6,651 nt of DNA from Actinomycetes bacterium (GCA_023428465.1 JAEYXM010000260.1:1-6651), one strand, 5' to 3'. Shown: positions 1-5,747, counted from the stretch's first letter. Made by a program: numbers and translations. The notes: generated from the letters alone by a model not told the origin.

Positions 1-175
1 GTCCGTGCTCAGGGTACGGCCCAGCGCGGAGGTGCCGGAGCGGGGGCAGTCGCGCAGTCCGCGTCGCCGGCGCTGTGGCGGTGGGCAGCTTGACGCGCGC
101 AGGTGCCATCGTCCTGGCGCACTTGCGAGGCGGTCACTGACCAGGGTGCCTCGGGCGGGCGTTGGATGGTGGCGC
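1..175. other. Non-coding or unassigned left edge
   Basis: I see no convincing gene here. The open frames on both strands are rich in Arg, Pro and Gly and look like random translation of GC-rich DNA. A minus-strand ATG at 107-109 opens a frame that runs off the left edge (about 36 codons), but its AGGA lies only 2 nt from the ATG and its composition matches no family I know. No tRNA or other RNA gene is recognisable. Confidence 0.4.
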
Positions 176-219
176 CCGGGAATCGGCCCCGGACGGTGTT
201 CCGTCGGGGGAGTTCCCGG
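176..219 (-). terminator. Strong hairpin downstream of the DUF222/HNH gene
   Basis: A two-part stem-loop lies about 40 nt after the stop codon of the minus-strand DUF222 gene. The outer stem pairs CCGGGAA (176-182) with TTCCCGG (213-219). After a small internal loop, the inner stem pairs CCCC and GACGG (187-196, one bulged G) with CCGTCGGGG (201-209) around a TGTT tetraloop. About 16 base pairs in total is well beyond the chance palindromes elsewhere in the window. No T-run follows, which is common for terminators in high-GC actinobacteria. It could also be a processed 3' end or a small structured RNA. Confidence 0.5.
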
Positions 220-258
220 TCCAGCGAACCCGCGCACCTCTCACGCCGGTGTGGAGCG

Positions 259-1839
259 TCAGGCGACGTGGAACTCCGCGAGGAGAGCGGCGAGCTCGGC
301 CTCGAGGGGGCTCATCTCCCGGAGCGCAGCGTCGTCGGCGTCCATGGTGCCGACGACGCCGTCGCGCGGCCTGCCGAGTTCGGCCCGAGCGTCTGCGCAC
401 CATGTTCGGAGCGGGCGGGGTAGGTCGGGGGCGCGCGAGAGGTAGCGATGGCCGCTCGGCGTCGTGGTCCGGACCGTGTGGAGGTCGGTTTCGGGGTCGG
501 TGGTCTGGGACCAGCCGGGGGCCTGTTTCGCGTGGTTGCACGCCTCGCAGAGGCCCTGGCCGTTCTCCTGGTCGGTGGGGCCTTCGCGCCCGGCGGGGAC
601 GACGTGGTCGAGGTGCCGGGTCGGTGCGTCGCACCAGGGCGTGCGGCAGAGGCCCAGGTCCCGGACGCGGAGCAGGTCTGCCAGGCCCCCGGCGAAGAAG
701 CGGTCCTGTGAAGACGTCGCCGTGAGGCGGCCGCGGGGGTCGGTGTAGATCCGCCGCAGCCACGCGGCGTCGGCGTCGAGGGCGTTGGCCGTGAGGGTCC
801 GGGCGACCGCGGCCGGGATCGCCCCGCCGCCGATCACGTGAGCAGGCTCCGAGCCGGCGGCGAGGAGGGCGTCGTCGGACACCACGAGCTGCACCGCGAC
901 CGGGACGGACTCAGCGCTCGCCTGGCCGGTGAGGCGCTCGACGAGCGTGTCGGCCATCACCTGGCCGAGTCCGCGGGGGTCGCCGCTCGAGCGGGCCGAC
1001 GACGCGGCGGCGCGCAGGCTCGCGTATGCGGCGACACCCTGGGCGACCGGCACGAGCGCCGTCAGGTAGGTCATGGTGTCCGGCGCCGGCCGCAGGGTGA
1101 CGCAGCGGTCGTCGGTCGCCTTCTGGGCGCGGCGGACCAGAGAGGCCGGTTCGAGCCGCGCCGCATGCTGCCGCGCAAGCCCGACGACGCGCGAGTCGCC
1201 GAGGCCGTCCACCGATCGGCGGCCGTCGGGCCCGACGGCGCACATCAGCCGGTCGACCTCTTCCCGGACCTCGAGCGACAGGCACGCGGTCTCGCGGACG
1301 AGGAGGGTTGCGCGGTGCTCCGAGAGGTGCCCGGTGGCCAGGGCGTCGAACGTGTGCGGCATCTCCGTGCACCACGCCTTCGCGGCGCCGAGGAGGCTCG
1401 CGCCGCGGTGCGGCGACACGCGGCGGGCCAGGGCCACCTGGCCCGCGACGCCCAGGCCGCGCTTCTCCGCGGGGATGCCCAGCGCTGCTTGGCGGGCCCG
1501 CTCCGCCGTGTCGAGCTCGACCGCCGCGCGCGCCTGAACGGCCGCAGCTGCCGCCGTCAGGTTCTCGAGCGCTGTGAGCAGGTCGACGAGCTCGGTGATG
1601 CGGTCGGGCGACGCTACGCCGCCCGGGGCTGCGTGGTCTGGCGAGGCGCCCCAGTCTGGGGCTGTCCGGTCGGATGGCGCGCCCTCGGCCGGGGCTGGGC
1701 TTGAGGCGCGTGCACCGCTGCCGGACAGGGGCGAGCCCGCGATACCCGCCCGGGCCGCGTCTGTCAGTGCGCGGGTCCATGCTGCGACCGACTCCAGGGT
1801 GCTGGAGCCGTCGCGCGAGGACTCGACACGGGTTGGCAT
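259..1839 (-). CDS. DUF222 (13E12-type) protein with C-terminal HNH endonuclease domain
   Basis: 526 residues, a typical size for the DUF222-HNH family (the 13E12 repeat family of Mycobacterium). Residues 1-46 are a short N-terminal segment. Residues 47-79 are three 11-residue Pro/Ala/Ser/Asp repeats. Residues from about 80 to 380 form the Ala-rich helical DUF222 region. The HNH nuclease motif is at about 398-438: C398 and C403 with C431 and C434 as likely zinc ligands, D411-H412, N426 and H436, all key positions present. The C-terminal tail has the family's SPLEAELAALLA-like helix. The ATG at 1839 is chosen because a -10 box lies 7 nt upstream and the protein sense begins there; the frame is open further upstream to 2403, but that part reads as photolyase in another frame. 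A perfect LexA-type operator controls the promoter. The biological role of the family is poorly defined; DNA cleavage is inferred from the intact motif. Confidence 0.93.
   Translation of the reverse strand: MPTRVESSRDGSSTLESVAAWTRALTDAARAGIAGSPLSGSGARASSPAPAEGAPSDRTAPDWGASPDHAAPGGVASPDRITELVDLLTALENLTAAAAAVQARAAVELDTAERARQAALGIPAEKRGLGVAGQVALARRVSPHRGASLLGAAKAWCTEMPHTFDALATGHLSEHRATLLVRETACLSLEVREEVDRLMCAVGPDGRRSVDGLGDSRVVGLARQHAARLEPASLVRRAQKATDDRCVTLRPAPDTMTYLTALVPVAQGVAAYASLRAAASSARSSGDPRGLGQVMADTLVERLTGQASAESVPVAVQLVVSDDALLAAGSEPAHVIGGGAIPAAVARTLTANALDADAAWLRRIYTDPRGRLTATSSQDRFFAGGLADLLRVRDLGLCRTPWCDAPTRHLDHVVPAGREGPTDQENGQGLCEACNHAKQAPGWSQTTDPETDLHTVRTTTPSGHRYLSRAPDLPRPLRTWCADARAELGRPRDGVVGTMDADDAALREMSPLEAELAALLAEFHVA
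1603..1701 (-). repeat. Three 33-bp degenerate tandem repeats coding an 11-residue linker unit
   Basis: Units are 1603-1635, 1636-1668 and 1669-1701. Adjacent units match at about 22 and 21 of 33 positions by hand alignment, with a shared GGGGCTG block. On the minus strand they encode SPAPAEGAPSD, RTAPDWGASPD and HAAPGGVASPD (residues 47-79 of the DUF222 protein), consensus xxAPxxGASPD. The period keeps the reading frame, so copy-number change would lengthen or shorten the linker without breaking the gene. A 15-bp inverted repeat (1648-1662) falls in the middle unit. Confidence 0.75.
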
Positions 1840-1875
1840 GGGTCTGATACTATCGAACGTGTGTTCGAGAGGCAA
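1840..1875 (-). promoter_or_regulatory. Sigma-70-type, probably leaderless promoter of the DUF222/HNH gene
   Basis: Reading the minus strand: -35 TTGCCT (1875-1870), a spacer of exactly 17 bp, -10 TAGTAT (1852-1847), then 7 nt (CAGACCC) before the ATG at 1839. This spacing places the transcription start on or next to the A of the ATG, so the mRNA probably has no 5' leader; no Shine-Dalgarno sequence is present. The spacer holds the LexA-type operator. Confidence 0.72.
1853..1868. promoter_or_regulatory. LexA/SOS box, perfect palindrome
   Basis: TCGAAC-GTGT-GTTCGA is a perfect 6+4+6 dyad matching the mycobacterial/actinobacterial SOS consensus TCGAAC(N4)GTTCGA. It fills the -35 to -10 spacer of the DUF222/HNH promoter, so LexA bound here should block RNA polymerase until DNA damage triggers LexA self-cleavage. 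Several 13E12-family genes of M. tuberculosis are known to have such boxes, which supports the call. Confidence 0.88.
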
Positions 1876-1908
1876 GCGGATGATGGGAGGTGAACGAGCC
1901 GTGTCGAC

Positions 1909-1962
1909 GGTCCTGATGGTCCTGAGGGACCTGAGGGTCCCGAGGGGGCTGACGGTCCTGAC
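1909..1962. repeat. Six imperfect 9-bp tandem repeats between photolyase and DUF222 genes
   Basis: Six direct units follow one another without gaps: GGTCCTGAT, GGTCCTGAG, GGACCTGAG, GGTCCCGAG, GGGGCTGAC, GGTCCTGAC. Differences fall at unit positions 3, 6 and 9, plus one at position 4. The plus strand would read Gly-Pro-Asp/Glu triplets and the minus strand Ser-Gly-Pro triplets, but neither frame has its own start codon nearby. Within it, GGTCC (1918-1922), GGACC (1927-1931) and GGTCC (1936-1940), separated by TGAG, can form two mutually exclusive hairpins. It may act as a spacer or terminator of the photolyase transcript, or be a decayed coding fragment. Confidence 0.75.
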
Positions 1963-1978
1963 AAGAGCGCTCGGGCAC

Positions 1979-3466
1979 CTACCCCCGCGCAGCCGCGTAC
2001 CGCGCCAGCGCCTCCTCGCGCTCCGCCGCATGATCGACCAGCCGCGCCGGGTATCCGCCCGCGTAGCCGTCGGGCGCCGCCCACGGCTCGTGCACCGCAG
2101 CCCCGCCGACGTGCGCGAGCTCGGGCACGTACCGACGCACGTAGGCGCCGTCGGGGTCGAAGCGCCGGCCCTGCGCGACCGGGTTGAACACGCGGAAGTA
2201 CGGTGCGGCGTCGGTCCCGGTCCCGGCGACCCACTGCCAGCCGTGCGAGTTCGAGGCGACGTCACCGTCGCGCAGGTGCGCCATGAACCAGCGCGCGCCG
2301 TGCACCCACCACACGTGCAGGTCCTTGACCAGGAAGCTCGCGACCACCATCCGCACCCGGTTGTGCACGAAGCCTTCCGCCAGCAGCTGCCGCATCCCCG
2401 CATCCACGAACGGGTAGCCCGTCCGCCCCGCCTGCCACGCCGCGAGCCGCTCGGCCGCCCGGGGGTCGCGGTCGGGGTCGTCGTAGCGCATGCCGTGCAG
2501 GGCGGGTCGCAGGTCCGTCCACGCCGACGCCGGGTGGTGCCACAGCACGTCCGCGTAGAACTCGCGCCACGCGAGCTCCGTGACGAACGACGCCGCGCCC
2601 GCGCCCCGGCCCGCAGGGTGGGCGGCGATGTCGGCCAGGATCGTCCGCGGATGGATCGTGCCGTACTTCAGGTGCACCGACAGGCCCGACGTCGCCGCCA
2701 GGTCCGGGCGGTCGCGGTCCGCCGCGTAGCGCTCCAGCCCGTCGTCGCAGAACTCCTCCCAGAGGCGGTGCGCGGCGTCCTCGGTCACCTCGGTGAGCGC
2801 GGGGCCCGACGCGCGCGCGGCCGAACGGCCCTGCAGCGCGGCAGCGAGCACGGGCGCCGGCGACGCGCCGGTGTCACCCGCGGCCGAGGTGGCGCCTTCG
2901 GGCCCGCGAGCCATGGATGCGGCCGCCGCTTCGCCCGGCAGGACGCCGTCGCCTGCGACCCCGGTCCTCCAGCGCAGGCCGGCCGGCACCTCCGCAGGGC
3001 GGCGCCAGCCGTGGTCGCGCCAGGCGCGGGCGAACGGGCCGAACACCTGGTACGGCCGCCCGCTCGTCCCCAGCACCCGGCCCGGCGTCACCGCGTACGG
3101 GCTGCCCGTCGCGACGAGCGGCACCTCGAGGTCGGCCAGCACCCGCTCCGCGCGAGCGTCGCGCCGTCGGCCGTACGGCGTCGTCTCAGCGCTGACGTGC
3201 ACCGACGTCGCCCCGACCTCACGCACCAGGGCGGGCACGACGTCATCGGGCCGGCCCGCACGGACGACGAGCGCGCCGCCCGTGGCCTCCCGCAGCGCGG
3301 CGAGCGCCTGGTGCAGCGCGGCGAGGCGCGGGGCGCCCGCGGAGGCGACCAAGGTCGGGTCCGCGACGAACAGCGGGACCACGGGGCCGCCCGCCTCGTG
3401 CGCGGCGACGAGTGCCGGGTGGTCGTGCACGCGCAGGTCGCGGCGCAACCACAGGACGGTCGTCAT
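1979..3466 (-). CDS. phr: Deoxyribodipyrimidine photolyase (class I cryptochrome/photolyase family)
   Basis: 495 residues, close to the usual 450-500. It should split UV-induced cyclobutane pyrimidine dimers using blue light and reduced FAD. The N-terminal alpha/beta antenna domain (about 1-160) starts with VLWLRRDLRVHDHPAL. An Ala/Gly-rich interdomain linker covers about 170-222. The FAD domain has TSGLSVHLKYGTIHPR (259-274), WREFY (300-304, with the dimer-contacting Glu at 302), the GRTGYPFVDAGMRQL block (347-361), HNRVRM (368-373) and GWQWVAGTGTDAAPYFRVFNP from 409. The FAD-proximal Asn is kept (N406), as are the first two tryptophans of the electron chain (W410, W387); the third position looks like Y328. 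ATG at 3466 begins the family's conserved N-terminus; the frame stays open to 3715, but that extension is not protein-like. A -10-like TACGGT 6 nt upstream suggests a leaderless mRNA. The DUF222/HNH gene follows on the same strand after a 139-bp gap and has its own promoter. Confidence 0.95.
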   Translation of the reverse strand: MTTVLWLRRDLRVHDHPALVAAHEAGGPVVPLFVADPTLVASAGAPRLAALHQALAALREATGGALVVRAGRPDDVVPALVREVGATSVHVSAETTPYGRRRDARAERVLADLEVPLVATGSPYAVTPGRVLGTSGRPYQVFGPFARAWRDHGWRRPAEVPAGLRWRTGVAGDGVLPGEAAAASMARGPEGATSAAGDTGASPAPVLAAALQGRSAARASGPALTEVTEDAAHRLWEEFCDDGLERYAADRDRPDLAATSGLSVHLKYGTIHPRTILADIAAHPAGRGAGAASFVTELAWREFYADVLWHHPASAWTDLRPALHGMRYDDPDRDPRAAERLAAWQAGRTGYPFVDAGMRQLLAEGFVHNRVRMVVASFLVKDLHVWWVHGARWFMAHLRDGDVASNSHGWQWVAGTGTDAAPYFRVFNPVAQGRRFDPDGAYVRRYVPELAHVGGAAVHEPWAAPDGYAGGYPARLVDHAAEREEALARYAAARG

Positions 3467-3478
3467 GGACCGACCGTA
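3467..3478 (-). promoter_or_regulatory. Candidate leaderless -10 box of the photolyase gene
   Basis: On the minus strand, TACGGT (3478-3473, fitting TANNNT) is followed by 6 nt and the ATG at 3466. No Shine-Dalgarno sequence precedes the ATG, as expected for a leaderless transcript. No good -35 is seen, so this rests on the -10 and its spacing alone. Confidence 0.35.
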
Positions 3479-3557
3479 GGCGCGGTGCGAGCCCGGCGCC
3501 TCGCGACGCGAGCACGGCCGCCACGGGAGATGATGGTCGTCACGTCCCCGCGCGAAC

Positions 3558-3562
3558 AGGAG
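3558..3562 (+). promoter_or_regulatory. Ribosome binding site of the DsbA-family gene
   Basis: AGGAG lies 7 nt before the GTG at 3570 and decides that start. Unlike the minus-strand genes here, this gene therefore has a conventional leader. The roughly 100-bp divergent interval shared with the photolyase shows no clear -35/-10 pair on the plus strand. Confidence 0.65.
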
Positions 3563-3569
3563 CCCACCC

Positions 3570-4181
3570 GTGCCCGACGCCGCCCGCCCCGTCGTCGACT
3601 TCTGGTTCGACCCCGCCTGCCCCTGGGCGTGGATGACCTCACGCTGGATCACCGAGGTGGCCGCGAACCGCGATGTCGACCTGTGCTGGCACGTCATGAG
3701 CCTCGCGGTCCTCAACGAGGGCCGCGACCTGCCCGAGGACTACCGCACCGTCATCGACGGCACCTGGGCGCCTGTCCGCGTGCTCATCGCCGCGGCCCGC
3801 GACCACGGCGACGAGGTCCTCGCGCCCCTGTACACCGCCATGGGCACGCGCCGGCACCCCGGGGGCCGCACCGACACAGACGCGATCATCGCCGAGTCCC
3901 TCGCCGAAGCCGGGCTGCCCGCCGAGCTCGCCCAGGTGGCCGCGACCGACGACGTCGACGACCTGCTCCGCGCCTCGCACGCCCGCGCGATCGAGCTCGT
4001 CGGGAACGACGTCGGCACGCCCGTCGTCGCGATCGACGGCGTCGGGTACTTCGGTCCCGTCGTCACGCCCGCACCGACCGGCCAGGCCGCCCTCGACCTG
4101 TTCGACGGCCTCGTCCTCATGACCCGCGTCCCCGGGTTCTACGAGCTCAAGCGCAGCCGGACCTCCGGACCGCAGCTCTAG
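3570..4181 (+). CDS. DsbA-family oxidoreductase, mycothiol-dependent nitroreductase (Rv2466c)-like
   Basis: 203 residues, thioredoxin fold with helical insertion, close to the length of M. tuberculosis Rv2466c, which reduces substrates with mycothiol in the cytoplasm. Recognisable family blocks are VDFWFDPACPWAWMTSRW (9-26), HVMSLAVLNEGRDLP (from 41), PLYTAMGTRRH in the middle, GLPAEL, the cis-Pro region VGNDVGTPVVAIDGVGYFGPV and the end FYELKRSRTSGPQ. There is no signal peptide, so the protein is cytosolic and not a periplasmic DsbA. The active site is C17-P18-W19-A20: the first Cys is kept and the second, present in Rv2466c (CPWC), is Ala. That favours a one-cysteine mechanism using mycothiol, or binding without full redox cycling. 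C39 is the only other Cys. GTG start chosen from the AGGAG 7 nt upstream and the family N-terminus. Convergent with the GT39 gene, 16 bp apart. Confidence 0.9.
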   Translation: MPDAARPVVDFWFDPACPWAWMTSRWITEVAANRDVDLCWHVMSLAVLNEGRDLPEDYRTVIDGTWAPVRVLIAAARDHGDEVLAPLYTAMGTRRHPGGRTDTDAIIAESLAEAGLPAELAQVAATDDVDDLLRASHARAIELVGNDVGTPVVAIDGVGYFGPVVTPAPTGQAALDLFDGLVLMTRVPGFYELKRSRTSGPQL

Positions 4182-4198
4182 CAGGGCGCCGTCCGGCT
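4155..4198. terminator. Possible bidirectional hairpin between convergent genes
   Basis: AGCCGGAC (4155-4162) pairs perfectly with GTCCGGCT (4191-4198), 8 bp with a 28-nt loop. A competing stem uses CCGGAC at 4165-4170 with the same right arm. It spans the stop codon of the plus-strand DsbA gene and reaches the stop codon of the minus-strand GT39 gene, where only 16 bp separate the genes. There is no T-run on either side, so the call is tentative. Confidence 0.35.
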
Positions 4199-5679
4199 CA
4201 CGCCGACAGGTGCTCGACCCGCTCCCACACCACGCTCCACGGCGCCGTCGTGCCCGTGCACACGCGGACAGGGCCCGCCTGCTCCTCGTTCGCCAACCCC
4301 AGGCCGTTGTCGATGCGGGCCACGGTGCGGCAGCCCGCCGCCCAGTCCGGCGACTCCCCGTAGCCGACGAGCACGAAGGGGCCGGTGAGGGCGTCGTCTG
4401 GCGGGCCCCACTCCCCGTACCCGTTGTGCCCTGAGAACACCGGCACCGGCGTCCCGTACCACTCGAGCGCCCCGGCCTCCCCGTAGTTCGCGGTCACCAC
4501 AAGCTGCGCCCCGGCGTCGTCGACCGCGCGGTTCACCGTGCCGACGAGCTCCGGCCAGCCGAGCGTCTCCGCCTGCATGTCGTCGACCGCGGGCAGCGGT
4601 GACGCCGCGTACACCGCGGCCGGCAGCACGGGCAGCACGAGGGGCCAGCTGACGATGCCCGCCCCCGCGAGCACCCACCGGCCGCGCCGCACACGCGCGG
4701 GCTCCCAGGCGCGGACGGCGTCGACGGCCCCCGCCGCGACGAGGACTGGCAGGAGCCCCACCAGGTAGTACGCCTTGCCGCCGGTGACGAAGAAGCCGAC
4801 CGTGAGGATGGCGAACGCCCACGCGAACGGCCTCGCCCACGCCAGCTCGGGTGTACGCGCCAGTCGCCGCCACCCCCGCACCCACAGGACCGTCGCGACC
4901 GGGCTGATGATGACGAGCAGCAGGACGACGAACCCCGCCCGCTCTCCCAACGTCAGGAACTCGTCGCGGATGTCGGCCGCGAGCTCGAGCTGCGGCCACC
5001 CGTGCCGGGCCTGCCACACGAGGTTCGGCGCCCACAGCGCGGCCGCGAGCAACACCCCCGCCCACGTCCACGCCGAGCGCGCGTGATGGCGCACCGCCGG
5101 GCTGAGCAGCACGCCCACGGCGAGCGCCGCCACGAGGAACGCGACCAGGTGCTTGTTGAGCAGCCCGACGCCGGCCACACCGCCCGCCACGACCCACCAC
5201 CGCGCGTCGTCCCGGCGCAGCGCCCGTGCCGCGAGGAGCGTGACCGCGACCCATGCAAGGGTGTCCGCCGTCGCTGTCGACAGCCAGTGCCCGAGCCCGA
5301 CGACCGCGGCGCCCGTGCCCACCGTCAGGACGGTGAGGACCTGCGCCGCACGCCCCCCGCCCAGCTCGCGCGCGAGGAGCGCCGACAGGACGACGAGCCC
5401 CGTCATCATGAGCGCGGCCGGCACGTGCAGCGCCACGAGCGAGCCGGGCGCGACGGCGTCCGCCAGGCGTGCGATCAGCGGGGTCAGCGGCGGCTGGTCC
5501 GCGTACCCCCAGTCGAGGCGGTTCCCCGCGGCGAGGAAGTACAGCTCGTCGCGGTGCGGTCCGTACCGGGCGGACGTCGCGAGCAGGACGGCGAGCAAGG
5601 TCCCGGCGGCCAGGAGCGCCGGCCGCCACGCAACGGGCGGCAGCGGCGGGCGGTCGTCGGTCACGGGGCGGTCCGGCAC
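4198..5679 (-). CDS. Glycosyltransferase family 39 (PMT/ArnT-like) integral membrane protein
   Basis: 493 residues, GT-C fold. Enzymes of this type move a sugar from a polyprenyl-phosphate donor to an acceptor on the outer face of the membrane; donor and acceptor are not predictable here. About ten to twelve hydrophobic segments span residues 20-360, starting with ALLAAGTLLAVLLATSA. The first external loop carries the family acidic motif HRDELYF (D44-E45) and LDWGYADQPPL (about 55-65), the counterpart of the DEAYYW...DHPP motif of bacterial GT39. Residues 366-493 form an external C-terminal domain with NYGEAGALEWYG (398-409), SGHNGYGEWGPPDD (416-429) and cysteines 450 and 474, which could pair. 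The start is GTG at 5679, preceded by TACCGT and a 6-nt gap (leaderless layout); GTG at 5685 or 5664 are alternatives, and the open frame to 5805 adds an unconvincing N-terminus. A 49-bp duplication covers this 5' end. Confidence 0.88.
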   Translation of the reverse strand: MPDRPVTDDRPPLPPVAWRPALLAAGTLLAVLLATSARYGPHRDELYFLAAGNRLDWGYADQPPLTPLIARLADAVAPGSLVALHVPAALMMTGLVVLSALLARELGGGRAAQVLTVLTVGTGAAVVGLGHWLSTATADTLAWVAVTLLAARALRRDDARWWVVAGGVAGVGLLNKHLVAFLVAALAVGVLLSPAVRHHARSAWTWAGVLLAAALWAPNLVWQARHGWPQLELAADIRDEFLTLGERAGFVVLLLVIISPVATVLWVRGWRRLARTPELAWARPFAWAFAILTVGFFVTGGKAYYLVGLLPVLVAAGAVDAVRAWEPARVRRGRWVLAGAGIVSWPLVLPVLPAAVYAASPLPAVDDMQAETLGWPELVGTVNRAVDDAGAQLVVTANYGEAGALEWYGTPVPVFSGHNGYGEWGPPDDALTGPFVLVGYGESPDWAAGCRTVARIDNGLGLANEEQAGPVRVCTGTTAPWSVVWERVEHLSA

Positions 5680-5747
5680 GGCCACACGGTAGCGGCGGAC
5701 GGTCGTCGTCCGCGGGGCGGTCAGGTGCGGCCACACGGCAGCGGCGG
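5641..5747. repeat. 49-bp imperfect tandem duplication over the GT39 gene start
   Basis: About 2.2 units with a 49-bp period. Bases 5664-5698 and 5713-5747 match at 31 of 35 positions, and 5641-5663 resembles 5690-5712. On the minus strand the inner copy reads VAVPDRPVTDDRPPLP at the start of the GT39 protein, while the upstream copy reads VAAPDRPADDDRPPLP in another frame, because 49 is not a multiple of 3. It therefore looks like a duplication of the gene's own 5' end. In the upstream copy the -10-like TACCGT is TGCCGT and the GTG at the position matching 5679 is GCA. Confidence 0.75.
5680..5691 (-). promoter_or_regulatory. Candidate leaderless -10 box of the GT39 gene
   Basis: On the minus strand TACCGT (5691-5686) is followed by GTGGCC and the GTG start at 5679. 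The layout is the same as at the photolyase and DUF222 genes (TANNNT, then 6-7 nt, then the start codon). No Shine-Dalgarno and no good -35 are visible. Loss of both the -10 A and the start codon in the duplicated upstream copy is consistent with this being the working copy, but does not prove it. Confidence 0.3.

Noticed and set aside
222..236. tRNA T-arm-like GGGTTCG on the minus strand
   Set aside because: No matching acceptor, D-arm or anticodon arm could be found around it.
1648..1662. 15-bp inverted repeat GCCCCAG-T-CTGGGGC
   Set aside because: It lies in the middle unit of the linker repeat inside coding sequence; neighbouring units do not keep it, so it is probably incidental.
1909..1962. 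CRISPR-like repeat array
   Set aside because: The repeats are 9 bp, contiguous and without spacers, so they are a simple tandem repeat.
1840..2403. 188-residue N-terminal extension of the DUF222/HNH frame
   Set aside because: It runs through the promoter, the 9-bp repeats and the photolyase 3' end in a different frame, and resembles no DUF222 N-terminus.
3500..3512. CTCGCG-A-CGCGAG dyad between the divergent photolyase and DsbA genes
   Set aside because: Short and built only of CG steps, so likely by chance in this composition; no adjacent -35/-10 pair supports an operator.
3467..3715. 83-residue upstream extension of the photolyase frame
   Set aside because: It overlaps the divergent DsbA gene, and the conserved photolyase N-terminus begins exactly at the ATG at 3466.
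1574..4363. 929-residue plus-strand open frame antisense to the photolyase
   Set aside because: Arg/Pro/Ala-rich translation with no recognisable domain; it lies over a clear photolyase and the DsbA gene in the wrong frame. Such long shadows are expected at this GC content.
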